64,000 nucleotides of DNA from NCBI GenBank assembly GCA_019637695.1, contig JAHBVG010000001.1, positions 84,948 to 148,947 on the forward strand, written 5' to 3'. Positions 23,772-33,327 of the stretch are shown in pieces. The notes below the pieces were generated by a model. The model was not told the DNA's origin. It saw only the letters and a program-made list of their open reading frames with translations, and did not search any database. Source of the stretch: Caldilineaceae bacterium. GTDB taxonomy: Bacteria > Chloroflexota > Anaerolineae > Caldilineales > Caldilineaceae. Every line of letters begins with the position of its first letter. Position 1 is the first letter of the stretch. The position numbers and the translations under genes are program-made.

Positions 23772-26695
23772 AGCAGCCGGCGCTGGCGATCCACCAGGGC
23801 GAGTTGATCCAAGTTGGCGTCATTCAACATCATCATCTCCATGTAATAACGGCGGATGCTGCCCAGATCCTCCAGGGTAAGGCCGTGGACGGTGCGCACA
23901 AAGTTGAGGCGGAAGGGATCGTCCGTGGGCAACAGCGTCGAGCGGAACTCGCGCAGTGTGGTTTCGGAGAGGTCGCTCTCTGCGCTACCCCAGACCGCGG
24001 CAAAATCCACGGGGATGCCATGGGCGGCGAGCCGGTCGGCCACATCGTAGTTAGCGGCGGGCTTGGCGTGGCTCCACAGCGCTTCCAAATAACGGTGGAT
24101 CAAGTTCTGTTTGCTGGTCCCCTGTGCGCCGTTTGTATGATGGGGGGCAGATCCATCGCGCCAGAGCAGATGTTCCAGATTGCAGATCTGCGCCAGTTCG
24201 CGCACCAATTCATCGCGTACGGCCTGAGCCGAGGCTGCGCTGAGATCCGAGATCGTCGCCTGCACGCTTTCGCGCAGCAGATCCTGCATGGCTGCCGAGA
24301 GCGGACGCCGATCCTCTTCTTCGAGCAGCAATCCTTCGAGCTTGCGCCGCCACGCCACCGAACGCCAGGATGAGCGCAACCGTTCCTCGCTGCGCCGTCC
24401 TTCCCGATCTTGTTGGGCGCGCAGATGGCTGCGGCAGAGTTCCCATAGCCGGTCGCTCACGCGCGGACCGTAGAGATGGGTGGCGGCATAGGCCACAGGC
24501 GTGGGGATACCATCATCCACCGTCCACTGGTTGAGCGACTCGTTCGTATCTTCGAGCGCGCGCGCCATCTCGCGCAACATCTGCGCCAGATGATCATAGG
24601 CGCGCAACAATCCCTGCTGTACCCGTTCCTGAAGTTGAGAGGTCAACTCAGCTTGGGCCAACGCCAACCGCTCGCGCCGCAGCCGCTGGATCCGCGTCAG
24701 TCGCCGCCGATAGCTCATGGCGCCGCCTACGTACGCGCCCAGGAAGATCCCCAACAGCGTGCCGCCATCCACGATCAGATCAAAAGGACGGTTGAAGGCG
24801 ATCAAATAGCCAATCGCCACGATCAGCACGGCCAGCACCAACAGCGAGGATCGCAGCAATGTCCGCCCCAGCGAGGGCTCCTTGAGCACATTACCCTCAT
24901 AGTGAGCGCGCCACTGACGCAGGGCAAGTTGACGTTGCGCCGTAGCCAGGTTGCGCTGCCCCGGCGTAAGGATCGTCACCCGCTGGCGCGCCTCTTCCAA
25001 CTCGGCCTGCCAGATCGCCAATCGACTCTGCGCCTGGCGCAAGCCTGTCGGCGATTCAGCCAGCAGCTCGACGAAGGTGCGGCGCATGTAGAGCGCCGCG
25101 GCGGGCAGCACCCGTTTGTCATTTTTATTTTTGGGCAACCCGTTCGGGTGTAAAGCGCCCAATCCCCAGGCATAATCCAGAGCGGAAGCGCCAACCAGCC
25201 GGTCGAACTGTTGGGTCACCGTCTGCAAACGATCCTCAAAGGCGGCAAGCCACCCGGCGGGGGAGAGAGGGCGCAACTCGGCGGCAATAGACGGCGGCAG
25301 CACAAAATTAGGATGGATCGCCAACTCGTCCAGCCCATGCGGCGTCACATTGAGGAAGAGATCGGGCATCTGCGCGATCAACTGGGCGATGACCTGATCC
25401 TGGGTGATGCCCAGATCGATCAAGGACGCCGCCTCAGCTTCTTGCGCGGGATTGCCCACGGGATCTTCTGCATTCAAGATCACTTCTCGGATCAGCCGTT
25501 TTTCCTCTTGTTGGTGAACGGCGCTGAAGATGTAATCCAGCGGCACATAGTCGCCCGCTGCGCCCATCAAACTGTAGGGGCGCTCGTGGGCGTTGCGCAG
25601 ATCAATGCCCAACTGCTCTTCCACATGCTGATTGCCATCGGTGGTGATCATCGCCTCTAGGGCGTTGCCCACAAGGACGCTCAACTCGTAACTGTTGCGT
25701 ACAAGCCCCTGGTTGCTCTTTTCCCGATCCACCAGGTAGATGCGATCCAACAGCGAGCGGCCCACCCAGCTTTCGAGCAGACCGCACTGACCGGGCAACG
25801 CCGGGAATCCTTCGCCGCGCACCAACGGTTCCACCGCAGATTGGGCCGCAGGGTGCAGATCGGTGAGCGCTTCCAACTCGGCGATGGACGCAAACGAGAC
25901 GGCGTCCTCAATGGCGCGATTGCTGTCCCCAGCGTAGCTGCCCGTGGCGAAGATGCCGACGATCTGCGAAATGTGGCGCTCGCCCAGATAGTTGAGCAGA
26001 TGGACGAGTGTAGGCCAGATCAAAGCCGAAGCCAGCGGCTCAAAGAGCGGCGCTACCACGTAGAGCGTCGTCTGCACAAAGGGATCGCCCGGCGCCAGGT
26101 TGTCATGGCGAATGGGCGCGATCAAATGCGCATCCAAGAGGCGCGCCATCTCGATCCCTTGGCTCAGCCCGGTCCGAAAGACATCGGCGCGGCGGGCTGG
26201 GATCGTATCCTCTTCGCCGCGCCCATTTTTATACTCAACAAAGGTGGGGATCTGTTGGTTCAACGGCTGCAAAACTGGCGCGGCAGCCTCCAAAAGTTGG
26301 CGGGCGCGACGCTCACTATCCACAGTCGCAAGAGGAGTTCCCGCTACGCCGAACATACGATGCCCGCTTCCAATCATCCAGCCGTCGCCGCGCAGATCCT
26401 GTTGGTGGCGCGCGTCCAGCCGTTCCAACAGTCGCTCCAAATAGAAGGGAGGCAAGGGCGTCTGCGCGCGCAGCTTGCGTAAATGCAGCGGAACATGCCC
26501 ATCTGGGGCGAGCGTCCCTTCCGCAAGGAGCGCGGCGAACTGCGTCACCTGCGTCAGATCCGGCCCCTGCACCTTGCGCGCCCGGCGTTGATCCTGAATC
26601 GATTGTATGCGCGGCTGCAAGTGGAGCATTGTCTGCAAGCCCCACCCGCCAAAACAGAGTATCGCCGCCCGGCTTCGTGTCGCACCCGTAATCAT
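23717..26695 (-). CDS. Large membrane-anchored tubulin/FtsZ-like paralogue with degenerate GTP-binding loop
   Basis: About 992 residues. I align it by eye with the tubulin-like protein encoded next to it (27291-29843). Its start AAILCFGGWGLQT matches TLVVGVGGMGTNT, the YVVAPLFEPLASAL block sits where the neighbour has YVVGSLCGGTGSGM, QIVGIFATG matches RVVGIFYLP, and RIYLVDREKSNQG matches FIFLVGRTNREG. The GGTGSG tubulin signature is thus replaced by FEPLAS (near residue 216), so GTP binding is unlikely. Two membrane segments (about 615-635 and 642-660) are followed by long charged helices. Probably an anchoring pseudo-GTPase partner. The alignment is mine and needs a profile search. Confidence 0.55.
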   Translation of the reverse strand: MITGATRSRAAILCFGGWGLQTMLHLQPRIQSIQDQRRARKVQGPDLTQVTQFAALLAEGTLAPDGHVPLHLRKLRAQTPLPPFYLERLLERLDARHQQDLRGDGWMIGSGHRMFGVAGTPLATVDSERRARQLLEAAAPVLQPLNQQIPTFVEYKNGRGEEDTIPARRADVFRTGLSQGIEMARLLDAHLIAPIRHDNLAPGDPFVQTTLYVVAPLFEPLASALIWPTLVHLLNYLGERHISQIVGIFATGSYAGDSNRAIEDAVSFASIAELEALTDLHPAAQSAVEPLVRGEGFPALPGQCGLLESWVGRSLLDRIYLVDREKSNQGLVRNSYELSVLVGNALEAMITTDGNQHVEEQLGIDLRNAHERPYSLMGAAGDYVPLDYIFSAVHQQEEKRLIREVILNAEDPVGNPAQEAEAASLIDLGITQDQVIAQLIAQMPDLFLNVTPHGLDELAIHPNFVLPPSIAAELRPLSPAGWLAAFEDRLQTVTQQFDRLVGASALDYAWGLGALHPNGLPKNKNDKRVLPAAALYMRRTFVELLAESPTGLRQAQSRLAIWQAELEEARQRVTILTPGQRNLATAQRQLALRQWRAHYEGNVLKEPSLGRTLLRSSLLVLAVLIVAIGYLIAFNRPFDLIVDGGTLLGIFLGAYVGGAMSYRRRLTRIQRLRRERLALAQAELTSQLQERVQQGLLRAYDHLAQMLREMARALEDTNESLNQWTVDDGIPTPVAYAATHLYGPRVSDRLWELCRSHLRAQQDREGRRSEERLRSSWRSVAWRRKLEGLLLEEEDRRPLSAAMQDLLRESVQATISDLSAASAQAVRDELVRELAQICNLEHLLWRDGSAPHHTNGAQGTSKQNLIHRYLEALWSHAKPAANYDVADRLAAHGIPVDFAAVWGSAESDLSETTLREFRSTLLPTDDPFRLNFVRTVHGLTLEDLGSIRRYYMEMMMLNDANLDQLALVDRQRRLLYGVEEDASEEARERVRG

Positions 26696-26701
26696 CAACG
26701 T

Positions 26702-26926
26702 TTATTCAACTTCAAATAGTATTCGTGGTAGCCCAGATTGCCGGATGATCGAACGCAATGTCCCGGCTCGCACCTCTTTGTGATTTGGTACAGGGACGGT
26801 GATGGTCGATCCTTCAAGTTGACGTTGCATAATGATATGGCTGCCGCGTCGTCGTACTTCGGCAAATCCATGAGCCTCCAAAATTTTGCAGATCTCATCC
26901 GCAGAGAGTATCTGGAGCTTAGGCAA
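26702..26926 (-). CDS. hicA: HicA-family toxin (type II toxin-antitoxin)
   Basis: About 74 residues if started at TTG 26926, which lies 6 bases after GGAG and overlaps the hicB stop by 8 bases. A longer frame upstream overlaps hicB and is not conserved. Typical HicA features are SADEICKILEAHGF, the double-stranded-RNA-binding-like core RRRGSHIIM with the catalytic His, and VPNHKEVRAGTLRSIIRQSG. HicA cleaves mRNA and is neutralised by HicB. The next gene (tubulin-like paralogue) begins 7 bases later. Confidence 0.88.
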   Translation of the reverse strand: MPKLQILSADEICKILEAHGFAEVRRRGSHIIMQRQLEGSTITVPVPNHKEVRAGTLRSIIRQSGLPRILFEVE

Positions 26927-27146
26927 CTGGAACTCCCACTTGCGTGATAAAGACTTCGGAAGCCAGCCGTTCACGGATCTCCGAAGGCGATGCCGTCTCG
27001 AAGAAGAGTTCAAGCGCTTCGATCAGGTTATGGCGCGCTTCCTCAACGGTTTCACCCTGGCTGGCAATATCCAATTCGGGGCAAAGGGCAACGTACCAAT
27101 CGTCTTCTTTTTCGATAATCGCCGTAAATTGCTGGATCTTTTTCAT
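26919..27146 (-). CDS. hicB: HicB-family antitoxin
   Basis: 75 residues. The N-terminal partial RNase H-like fold of HicB is present: FTAIIEKEDDWYVALCPELD followed by GETVEEARHNLIEALELFF. The start is the ATG at 27146. No separate DNA-binding domain (HTH or RHH) is visible, so it is the short form. It precedes and overlaps hicA, the HicB-HicA order found in many genomes. It lies between two genes of the tubulin-like cluster. Confidence 0.85.
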   Translation of the reverse strand: MKKIQQFTAIIEKEDDWYVALCPELDIASQGETVEEARHNLIEALELFFETASPSEIRERLASEVFITQVGVPVA

Positions 27147-27186
27147 GCTATCCTCAAAGGTTACGATAAGGCCATTCCAAGATTTA

Positions 27187-27266
27187 AATTGATCCACGAA
27201 GACACACCAATGGACACGAAGATCAGAGAAAAACTTTGTGTCTCTTCGTGTGCCTTCGTGGATCAT
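27187..27266. repeat. Dispersed inverted repeat (CCACGAAG family), copy 1
   Basis: The word GATCCACGAAG at the left and CTTCGTGGATC at the right face each other with further CACGAAG/CTTCGTG pairs between. The same arrangement recurs at about 49568-49642. The peptide read across both copies begins the same way (MIHEGTR), because it is repeat-encoded. Confidence 0.65.
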
Positions 27267-27290
27267 GATTTTTGTGAAATGGCCTAAATG

Positions 27291-29843
27291 TTACCGTCGT
27301 CCAGATGAACTCCAGTTTTGGTAATTCGTGCCGGTGATGCGCGTATTGCTGACATGGGACGGCGGCATCTCCGGCGTGATCTCCGGCAGGTTGACCCAAT
27401 GCGGGTTCAAGTGGAATTCCTCGGTAACGGGGAAATCCTGCATGTTTTCGTATTGGGCGCGGAACTCGTCGAGCCGCTCCAACAAGGTGACCGGCAGCCC
27501 GTGGACGATCCAGACGGCGTCCATGCGGCTGACATCGCCGGTGGGGACCCACTTGATGTCCTCTTGCCCGACCATCGCAATCGCCATATCCTGATCGTCG
27601 GCGCGGCTGCCCGGCGTCGCCGCCAGACGAATGTGTTCCAGATCGGCGTCGTGGAAGCTGAAGCGATCCGAATCCCAGCGGATGTAGGGGTTGAGCCGAT
27701 CCAGCCATTGGTGAATGCGGTTGTTGGGCAGCGGACGCGACGCGCTCACCTCTTCGCCGTGCTGCACACCAATAATGTGGCGGATGTCCACCAGTTTGCG
27801 CACACGGCCAATCAGCCCCGTATCCTCATAGACACTGGTGTTGAGGATCTCCAACATCTGCTCGGCGCTGAGCGGATTGCTCTGCGTCAGCAGCCCATCA
27901 AGCAGCCGGCCCAGCAGCATCTGCCAATCCTCGGCGTGGACGGCCCCGGCGGCGCGTTTGTAGAAATGTTGCAGATAATCGCGGCCAATCGCGCCCGTCT
28001 CCAATTCATAATAAGTGCTGGTGGTCAGCGTGCCATCGGGGATGCGCGGGTCGATGCGATCCGCCATGGCGCTGGCTTCATTATTGGCGCGCACCAGCGC
28101 CTGCGCGGCGTTGGTCAACTGGTTGCGGAAGACCTCGCGCATCCGTGTGGCGAAATGGCCCAGCTCGTCCACCATCATACGCTCGGTGGCGTCGCGGCGC
28201 TGATAAAGACGGGCGCGGGCCTTGCGCGTGGCAAGATCGCGCGCCCGTTCGCGCGCCTGACGTGGGCTGAAGGCGGAGAGCAGCAGATCGCCAAAGCCGC
28301 CCGCTAACTGATTCACCCGTTCCCCGGCGCCGCCTTCCTGCGCCAGCAAGGATCGCCAGCGCGCCCGATCCTCTTCGCCCACAGGCTGGTTGTCGAGCAG
28401 GAAGAGACGCTGGCGGTGCAACGATTCCATAGGCGCGGCGGCAGGGTTGTTGGGTCCGATCAACTCGGAAAGGGCAATCGCCCCGCGCAGACCGGTCTCG
28501 ACAATGGCCTGGCGGAAGGCGCGTTCGGCCAGTTCGCGGAAGGAGAGCCACGCCCCGCGCCCCTCCTCGATCTCGGCGATGATCTCCTCCAGGCGGTCGT
28601 TGTTGAGGGCGAGATAGCGCGAACGCATTTCGGCCAACAAGGTCTGCCAGATCGTCATTACACGCTGGCGTTCGCTGGTGGAGATAGGCTGGCGCGGATC
28701 TTGCAAACTCGGCCCGGCGGCAAAGCGGCGGATCACATCCGTGAGGAAGGCGCGCTGCCAGAATTGGGTGAGCAATTCATCGGGGGCCACAATCGCCGAT
28801 GCCGCGAAGCTGCTGTAAACGAGAAAATGGCCCGATTTTGTGCGCCGTTCGCCCACCACTTCACCGGCGGGCAGGTTAGGATTGGCCATACGCTCGCGTA
28901 CAACGTTCACCTCCAACCCCAGGATCTCGCTGCTGAGGTGGCTGATGGCGGTGAGTTGGATCAGGTGCGCGGCCAGGTTTTCCGCGTCGGATTTGCGCGC
29001 CAGGCTGCGTCCTTCGCGGTTGGTGCGCCCGACCAAAAAGATGAAATCGAAGGGCGCGTAAGGCGTATCGGGCAGGGCGCGCTGCTCGCTGGGGTATAGC
29101 TCCTGGAAGGTCTGCGTCTCTTGGAAGTAGTTGAGTTCCTTGAGCGCGGCGTAGGCGTTGGCCTTAATGCGTCGGCGCTGTAGATCGCTGGTGATCTCCT
29201 CTTCGAGTACGTCGGGCAGGTAGAAGATCCCCACGACGCGGGCGTTGCTGCGCACCAATGCGCGCACACGATGCGCCACATCCATAAACATCCCCGACCC
29301 GGTGCCGCCGCAGAGGCTGCCCACCACATAGACCAGTTGATAGTTCCCCATGACAGGGAAGCCGCGGTTCTGCGCCATCTCCATATCGCGGATCTTATCC
29401 AGCGAGGCGTATTTGGTCTCCAACAGCCGCTTAAAGGTGACATAGTTACGGAAGAACGAGAGCCGTCCAATCGGGCGAAGCTGTTTGGCCCCGTTGTGGA
29501 TATAGCCCAACGGGATCGACGGATAGTTCCACCAGCGCGCGATCTCCGGGTGGTTGTCCAAATTGTCCACGAGGCGGGTGGCGTCGAACTTGCCCATGTA
29601 GGCGAACTCGTCGGCATAGAGCGGCTCCTGATCGAGCCGGTTGACCAGCGGTTCCGTGTCCAGCGCCAGCAGTTGGACCATACCGGGCAGTGTGTCGCCG
29701 CCCCAGACTTTACGCAGACGGCGTTTGACGGCGCGCACGGTGTTCGTGCCCATCCCGCCCACCCCCACCACCAGGGTAGGGTAGATGGTCGCCTTTTCGC
29801 CGATCAGTGGTGTCCCGTTCAAATATGTACCGTTTTCGTTCAT
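27291..29843 (-). CDS. Tubulin/FtsZ-like GTPase (Tubulin_2 type)
   Basis: 850 residues. Residues ~20-36 (TLVVGVGGMGTNTV) form the first nucleotide loop. The tubulin/FtsZ signature is intact as SLCGGTGSGMFMD (about 174-187), followed by RVVGIFYLPDV and FIFLVGRTNREGRSL. After about residue 330 the protein has long helical regions and a C-terminal portion not found in FtsZ. FtsZ-like proteins with von Willebrand A partners have been proposed to remodel membranes (Makarova and Koonin's FtsZ-like families); I infer this is one. The order on the minus strand is vWA gene, this gene, hicBA, degenerate paralogue. Confidence 0.7.
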   Translation of the reverse strand: MNENGTYLNGTPLIGEKATIYPTLVVGVGGMGTNTVRAVKRRLRKVWGGDTLPGMVQLLALDTEPLVNRLDQEPLYADEFAYMGKFDATRLVDNLDNHPEIARWWNYPSIPLGYIHNGAKQLRPIGRLSFFRNYVTFKRLLETKYASLDKIRDMEMAQNRGFPVMGNYQLVYVVGSLCGGTGSGMFMDVAHRVRALVRSNARVVGIFYLPDVLEEEITSDLQRRRIKANAYAALKELNYFQETQTFQELYPSEQRALPDTPYAPFDFIFLVGRTNREGRSLARKSDAENLAAHLIQLTAISHLSSEILGLEVNVVRERMANPNLPAGEVVGERRTKSGHFLVYSSFAASAIVAPDELLTQFWQRAFLTDVIRRFAAGPSLQDPRQPISTSERQRVMTIWQTLLAEMRSRYLALNNDRLEEIIAEIEEGRGAWLSFRELAERAFRQAIVETGLRGAIALSELIGPNNPAAAPMESLHRQRLFLLDNQPVGEEDRARWRSLLAQEGGAGERVNQLAGGFGDLLLSAFSPRQARERARDLATRKARARLYQRRDATERMMVDELGHFATRMREVFRNQLTNAAQALVRANNEASAMADRIDPRIPDGTLTTSTYYELETGAIGRDYLQHFYKRAAGAVHAEDWQMLLGRLLDGLLTQSNPLSAEQMLEILNTSVYEDTGLIGRVRKLVDIRHIIGVQHGEEVSASRPLPNNRIHQWLDRLNPYIRWDSDRFSFHDADLEHIRLAATPGSRADDQDMAIAMVGQEDIKWVPTGDVSRMDAVWIVHGLPVTLLERLDEFRAQYENMQDFPVTEEFHLNPHWVNLPEITPEMPPSHVSNTRITGTNYQNWSSSGRR

Positions 29844-30045
29844 AAAACTTTCCCAATCAACCCTGTGGGTAATATTCGTAAGCTGCTTATTTCACCCTAA
29901 AGCGGGAGAATCGCCAAATTCAAGCGGGCGCAGAAAAGAAGGCAAAAGGCAAAGGGTAAAAGGCAAAAATGGTGGCAAGTTGCAGGTGACAATCGTCTAC
30001 GCACTACGCACCAATCTCTAATTACCAATATCTAATACCTTCCCC
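29844..30045. repeat. Spacer with dispersed mini-repeats
   Basis: About 200 bases with AAGTTGCAGGTGACAATCG (29975-29993), CGCACTACGCACC (29999-30011) and ATTACCAATATCTAAT. These are words of the dispersed families seen at 10.8, 19.5 and 23.3 kb. No gene is seen. Confidence 0.55.
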
Positions 30046-33000
30046 TCACCACCGCGATGACCACGCGTCATCCTGCGCGGGGCTGTTGCGGTTGGTGGAT
30101 GGGGTGGCGTTGGCGGTTGTGTTGGCCGGCGAGCCGCCCCAATCGATCTCGCCCCACTGGCTGCCCCACGAAGATCCGCCGTCGGCCTGGCGCGCAGATG
30201 CTGTGTCAAACGAGGGCGTGACAAAGGCGGATTCTGCCTCGGCGCTGAAGGTAGGCGTGGGCAGCGTCACCACCGGTTCCTCTTCGTCGTCGCTGTAGCC
30301 GCTGTTGCGCACCCGCGCCAAAATGATCAGCAGAACCAGCAGCGTCAGCGGACCCGAACAGAGCAGCAGCGGTAAACTGTAAATCGGCAGCAGCCACCAC
30401 GCCACATAGCGCTGGAAAGGCGTCGGGCTGCGGAAGCCGATGTCCACCGTGCGGGTTTCATTGGGCAGTCCCTCGATCCCCAAAACGAGATCGCCAATAT
30501 AAAAGGTCCCCCGCAACGGGTCGAGGGGGATCGAACGATTGGCGACCAGTGTAATCGGTACTTCGTAAAAACCGTTGGCGTTGGGTTCGCCTGTCACCTC
30601 AACGGGCAACATCTCGACAAAGTTCTGGTTGAGATCCGCTGCGCCCGCGTCGGCTTCCCCCGATGCGCTGAGATCGAGCATTTTGAGTGTAAAGGGCGTG
30701 GCGCCGTCAAAGCGGATGAGCAACGTCTGCGTGGATCGTTCCCCGGCCCGGTTGAGATCGCCAAAATTGAGCGCGCCGGCCACTGTCCACGCCAGGTTAC
30801 GGATGCGCAGCCGGTAATCGATCTGGGATGGGAAGATGTCGAAATCCTCGTTTGGCCCGCTCAACCGGATCTGCCCATTGCACGCACCCGGTTCCACCGA
30901 GCCACTGCTGCGCAATCGGACGGGCAGCGCGTAGCCGTCCCCTTGCGGCTGGAGTTCCCCCGAAGTCACCGTCAACCCTGCGCAGGAACTCTCGGCCAGC
31001 GCTGCGCTGACGCGGAAGGACCTGCCCCGTTCAAAGGTAAGCGGCAGCAGCGTTTCCTGATCCACACGGAAATTGGGGGAAGTTTCAAAGATGGTTTCGC
31101 CGAAATCGACGATCTGGCTGCTCATACGCGCGGCGGATCGCTCTACGATCAACGTCACCGGCAGCACCGGCGCCGGGCGGATCTTCACATCCATGGGGCG
31201 ACCGGCAGGGTTCATAACAGTCAGCACAATTTCGCCCGTATACTGGCCTGGGCGCAATCGATCCAGCCCGTCCACGCGGAAGGTAGCAGGCCGCGCCTCG
31301 TTTTCATCCACCTCTTCAGAAAAGCGCAGCGTCGCCTCTGTGGCCGCTTCGCCCGTGTCGGCGCGGGTCAGGGTCAGCGTACCGTTGATCGTACCAATGG
31401 CCTGGGTCGTCCCCGCCAGGATCGAAACCGCCCAGCCATCGGCGGGCATCTGGCCTAGATCGAGGCTATCGGGCAGTCCGCGCAAATAGACCGCCGGTTC
31501 CACATTCAGGGCGGTCTCGATCCAATCACCAAAATGGAGATCGCCAGCCACGGCGCTGAGCAGAAAGCGGATGCTGTAATTGCGTCCGTCGGCAGGTGAG
31601 AAACCTTCATTGGCGCAGATGCGATCCACACAGCTCATGATGGCTGAGTAGACAGGTTGCCCGGCGTCGTCCACTGTGATGTCCGAAACGTAGACGGTCG
31701 CCTGGAGTCCGCCAATGGACACGCCAGGGCCAAAGCCAACTTCCAGTCGGATGCGTCCATCCTCCAACAACCCTGGATTGGCGGTCGAAGGGGAGAAGAC
31801 TTCGGCGCGCGGCAGATCGGCGCGGGATGCTAATGTGAAGCTTCTGCGCAACTGGAAGGGCGTCCTATCCTCGCCGAGTTGGAGTACGACATTGGTTGTG
31901 CCGGATGGCAGGGGCATGGCTGCCAGGGCGCTGTTGCCGCCAAACGTTGGGATCGCCGTCTGCCCATCGAGCAAAATCGGCTCTCCGGCAGCAGGACCGG
32001 CGCCGCGTGCCACGATCATGGGGGCGCTGCCCGCCGGATAATACCGGACCGAGGCTGGGCTGTTGGGTACACTGGGCGGCGGAAAGATCAATTCAGGGTA
32101 GCTGTCGGCCTGCACCACGGCAAACGCGCTGGGATCGGCAGTCTCGACGATCCAGGCGCCGGCAGGTACGTCCCCACTGACGGCGTTGAGATCAATATTA
32201 TCGTCTTCGAGCAGGCTTTGGGTGACCACAGGGCTATCATCGCGGCGCACACTGCTGATAGATGCCCGCGGGCTGACAAAGGCAAGCTGTCCTACATCCT
32301 GTACGGTGCGGGTGTTGAACGAGAGATATCCACTGGTGTTGCGCGCTGTTACCACCGAACGATCTGGCTTCATCGAAGCGAAGATCTCGCTGAAGACGCG
32401 CAGCAGATCGGGGGCCGTTTGCGCCTCGCGCACATCCGCGCCGAACTGTCCGCTCAAAAAGTCACCTGAGCAGCCATCGGTTGGATTACAAAGCACAACG
32501 GGGAAGACGAGGACGCCATCGGCGCGCAGTTGTGCGAGATACTGGGCGAAGCGTCCTTCTTGACCGGCGGCGTTGGCGGGAGAAGTGGGTTCGCCATCGG
32601 TGAGCAGCAACACGTATTGGCTGCGATTGGGTTGCCGATTGTTTGCGAGGATGCGCATGGCGGCTTCTAAACCGAGATCGAGCCGGGTATAGCCGCGTCT
32701 CAAATAATCAGTGGGCGGCTGTAGCGACGAGGCGAGGATGCGACGGCGCTCGGCGCTGCCCGCTTCTTGCAACTCGCCCAGCACGCCCACCCCCTCGACG
32801 CCACTATCAAAGCGGATCACGGCGAGGCGGTCCGCGCTATCGGCCAGATGGACCAACAGACGCGCCGCCGAGTAGCGCAGATCTTCAGGATCGCTTGGTT
32901 CATTGACACTCGGCGCGCGGCAGGGCGGCCCGAAGGGTGTCCCTTGTTGGGGCCAGGGCCAGCAGGTGACCATGCTCCCGGAGTCGTCGAGCACCACCAC

Positions 33001-33141
33001 TACGTCGATAGATTTCGTCGCTGGGCCGGTCGGTGGTTCGATCTGCAAAGAGGGCGCCGCTGTCGAGGCGTAGGCCATCATCACCACCAGCACAATCGCC
33101 AGAAGTCCGGCAGCTGCGTTTTTCAAAACCATTCCTCTCAA
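30046..33141 (-). CDS. Secreted/membrane von Willebrand factor A protein
   Basis: 1031 residues (from TTG 33141) or 1028 (ATG 33132); neither start has a well spaced ribosome site. There is a signal peptide (AAAGLLAIVLVVMMAYASTA). A vWA domain (about 40-260) has the MIDAS motif DDSGSM, a Thr in the GYTRLDLG region and LLLTDGEPT. A long extracellular beta-rich region follows. One membrane helix lies near residues 930-965, and a cytoplasmic tail is rich in Ser, Thr and acidic residues. It lies upstream of the tubulin-like gene on the same strand. The topology would let it link the cell surface to a cytoplasmic filament, which is inference. Confidence 0.8.
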   Translation of the reverse strand: MRGMVLKNAAAGLLAIVLVVMMAYASTAAPSLQIEPPTGPATKSIDVVVVLDDSGSMVTCWPWPQQGTPFGPPCRAPSVNEPSDPEDLRYSAARLLVHLADSADRLAVIRFDSGVEGVGVLGELQEAGSAERRRILASSLQPPTDYLRRGYTRLDLGLEAAMRILANNRQPNRSQYVLLLTDGEPTSPANAAGQEGRFAQYLAQLRADGVLVFPVVLCNPTDGCSGDFLSGQFGADVREAQTAPDLLRVFSEIFASMKPDRSVVTARNTSGYLSFNTRTVQDVGQLAFVSPRASISSVRRDDSPVVTQSLLEDDNIDLNAVSGDVPAGAWIVETADPSAFAVVQADSYPELIFPPPSVPNSPASVRYYPAGSAPMIVARGAGPAAGEPILLDGQTAIPTFGGNSALAAMPLPSGTTNVVLQLGEDRTPFQLRRSFTLASRADLPRAEVFSPSTANPGLLEDGRIRLEVGFGPGVSIGGLQATVYVSDITVDDAGQPVYSAIMSCVDRICANEGFSPADGRNYSIRFLLSAVAGDLHFGDWIETALNVEPAVYLRGLPDSLDLGQMPADGWAVSILAGTTQAIGTINGTLTLTRADTGEAATEATLRFSEEVDENEARPATFRVDGLDRLRPGQYTGEIVLTVMNPAGRPMDVKIRPAPVLPVTLIVERSAARMSSQIVDFGETIFETSPNFRVDQETLLPLTFERGRSFRVSAALAESSCAGLTVTSGELQPQGDGYALPVRLRSSGSVEPGACNGQIRLSGPNEDFDIFPSQIDYRLRIRNLAWTVAGALNFGDLNRAGERSTQTLLIRFDGATPFTLKMLDLSASGEADAGAADLNQNFVEMLPVEVTGEPNANGFYEVPITLVANRSIPLDPLRGTFYIGDLVLGIEGLPNETRTVDIGFRSPTPFQRYVAWWLLPIYSLPLLLCSGPLTLLVLLIILARVRNSGYSDDEEEPVVTLPTPTFSAEAESAFVTPSFDTASARQADGGSSWGSQWGEIDWGGSPANTTANATPSTNRNSPAQDDAWSSRW

Positions 33142-33327
33142 CGATCCAATCTACACAGTCTATACTCGACAAAACGTCATTAGGGCGCGAACGTAGTGCA
33201 TTGTAACACAACGGAAAAGTGTTTCAAACTATCCATGTGATTATGTCAAGATGACGGAGGTAGACCGCAGAGACCGCCACTGGTAGAGGATAACGCATGA
33301 GAAAAGGAGGGGGTTCCGAAGAAAGAG

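Noticed and set aside
27223..27708. 161-codon minus-strand frame overlapping the tubulin-like gene end
   Set aside because: It is an out-of-frame reading with no motif and overlaps the repeat block.
30046..33141. Magnesium chelatase or BatA-type assignment for the vWA protein
   Set aside because: There is no AAA partner gene and the vWA domain is N-terminal after a signal peptide, with a long extracellular part, unlike BatA or BchD.
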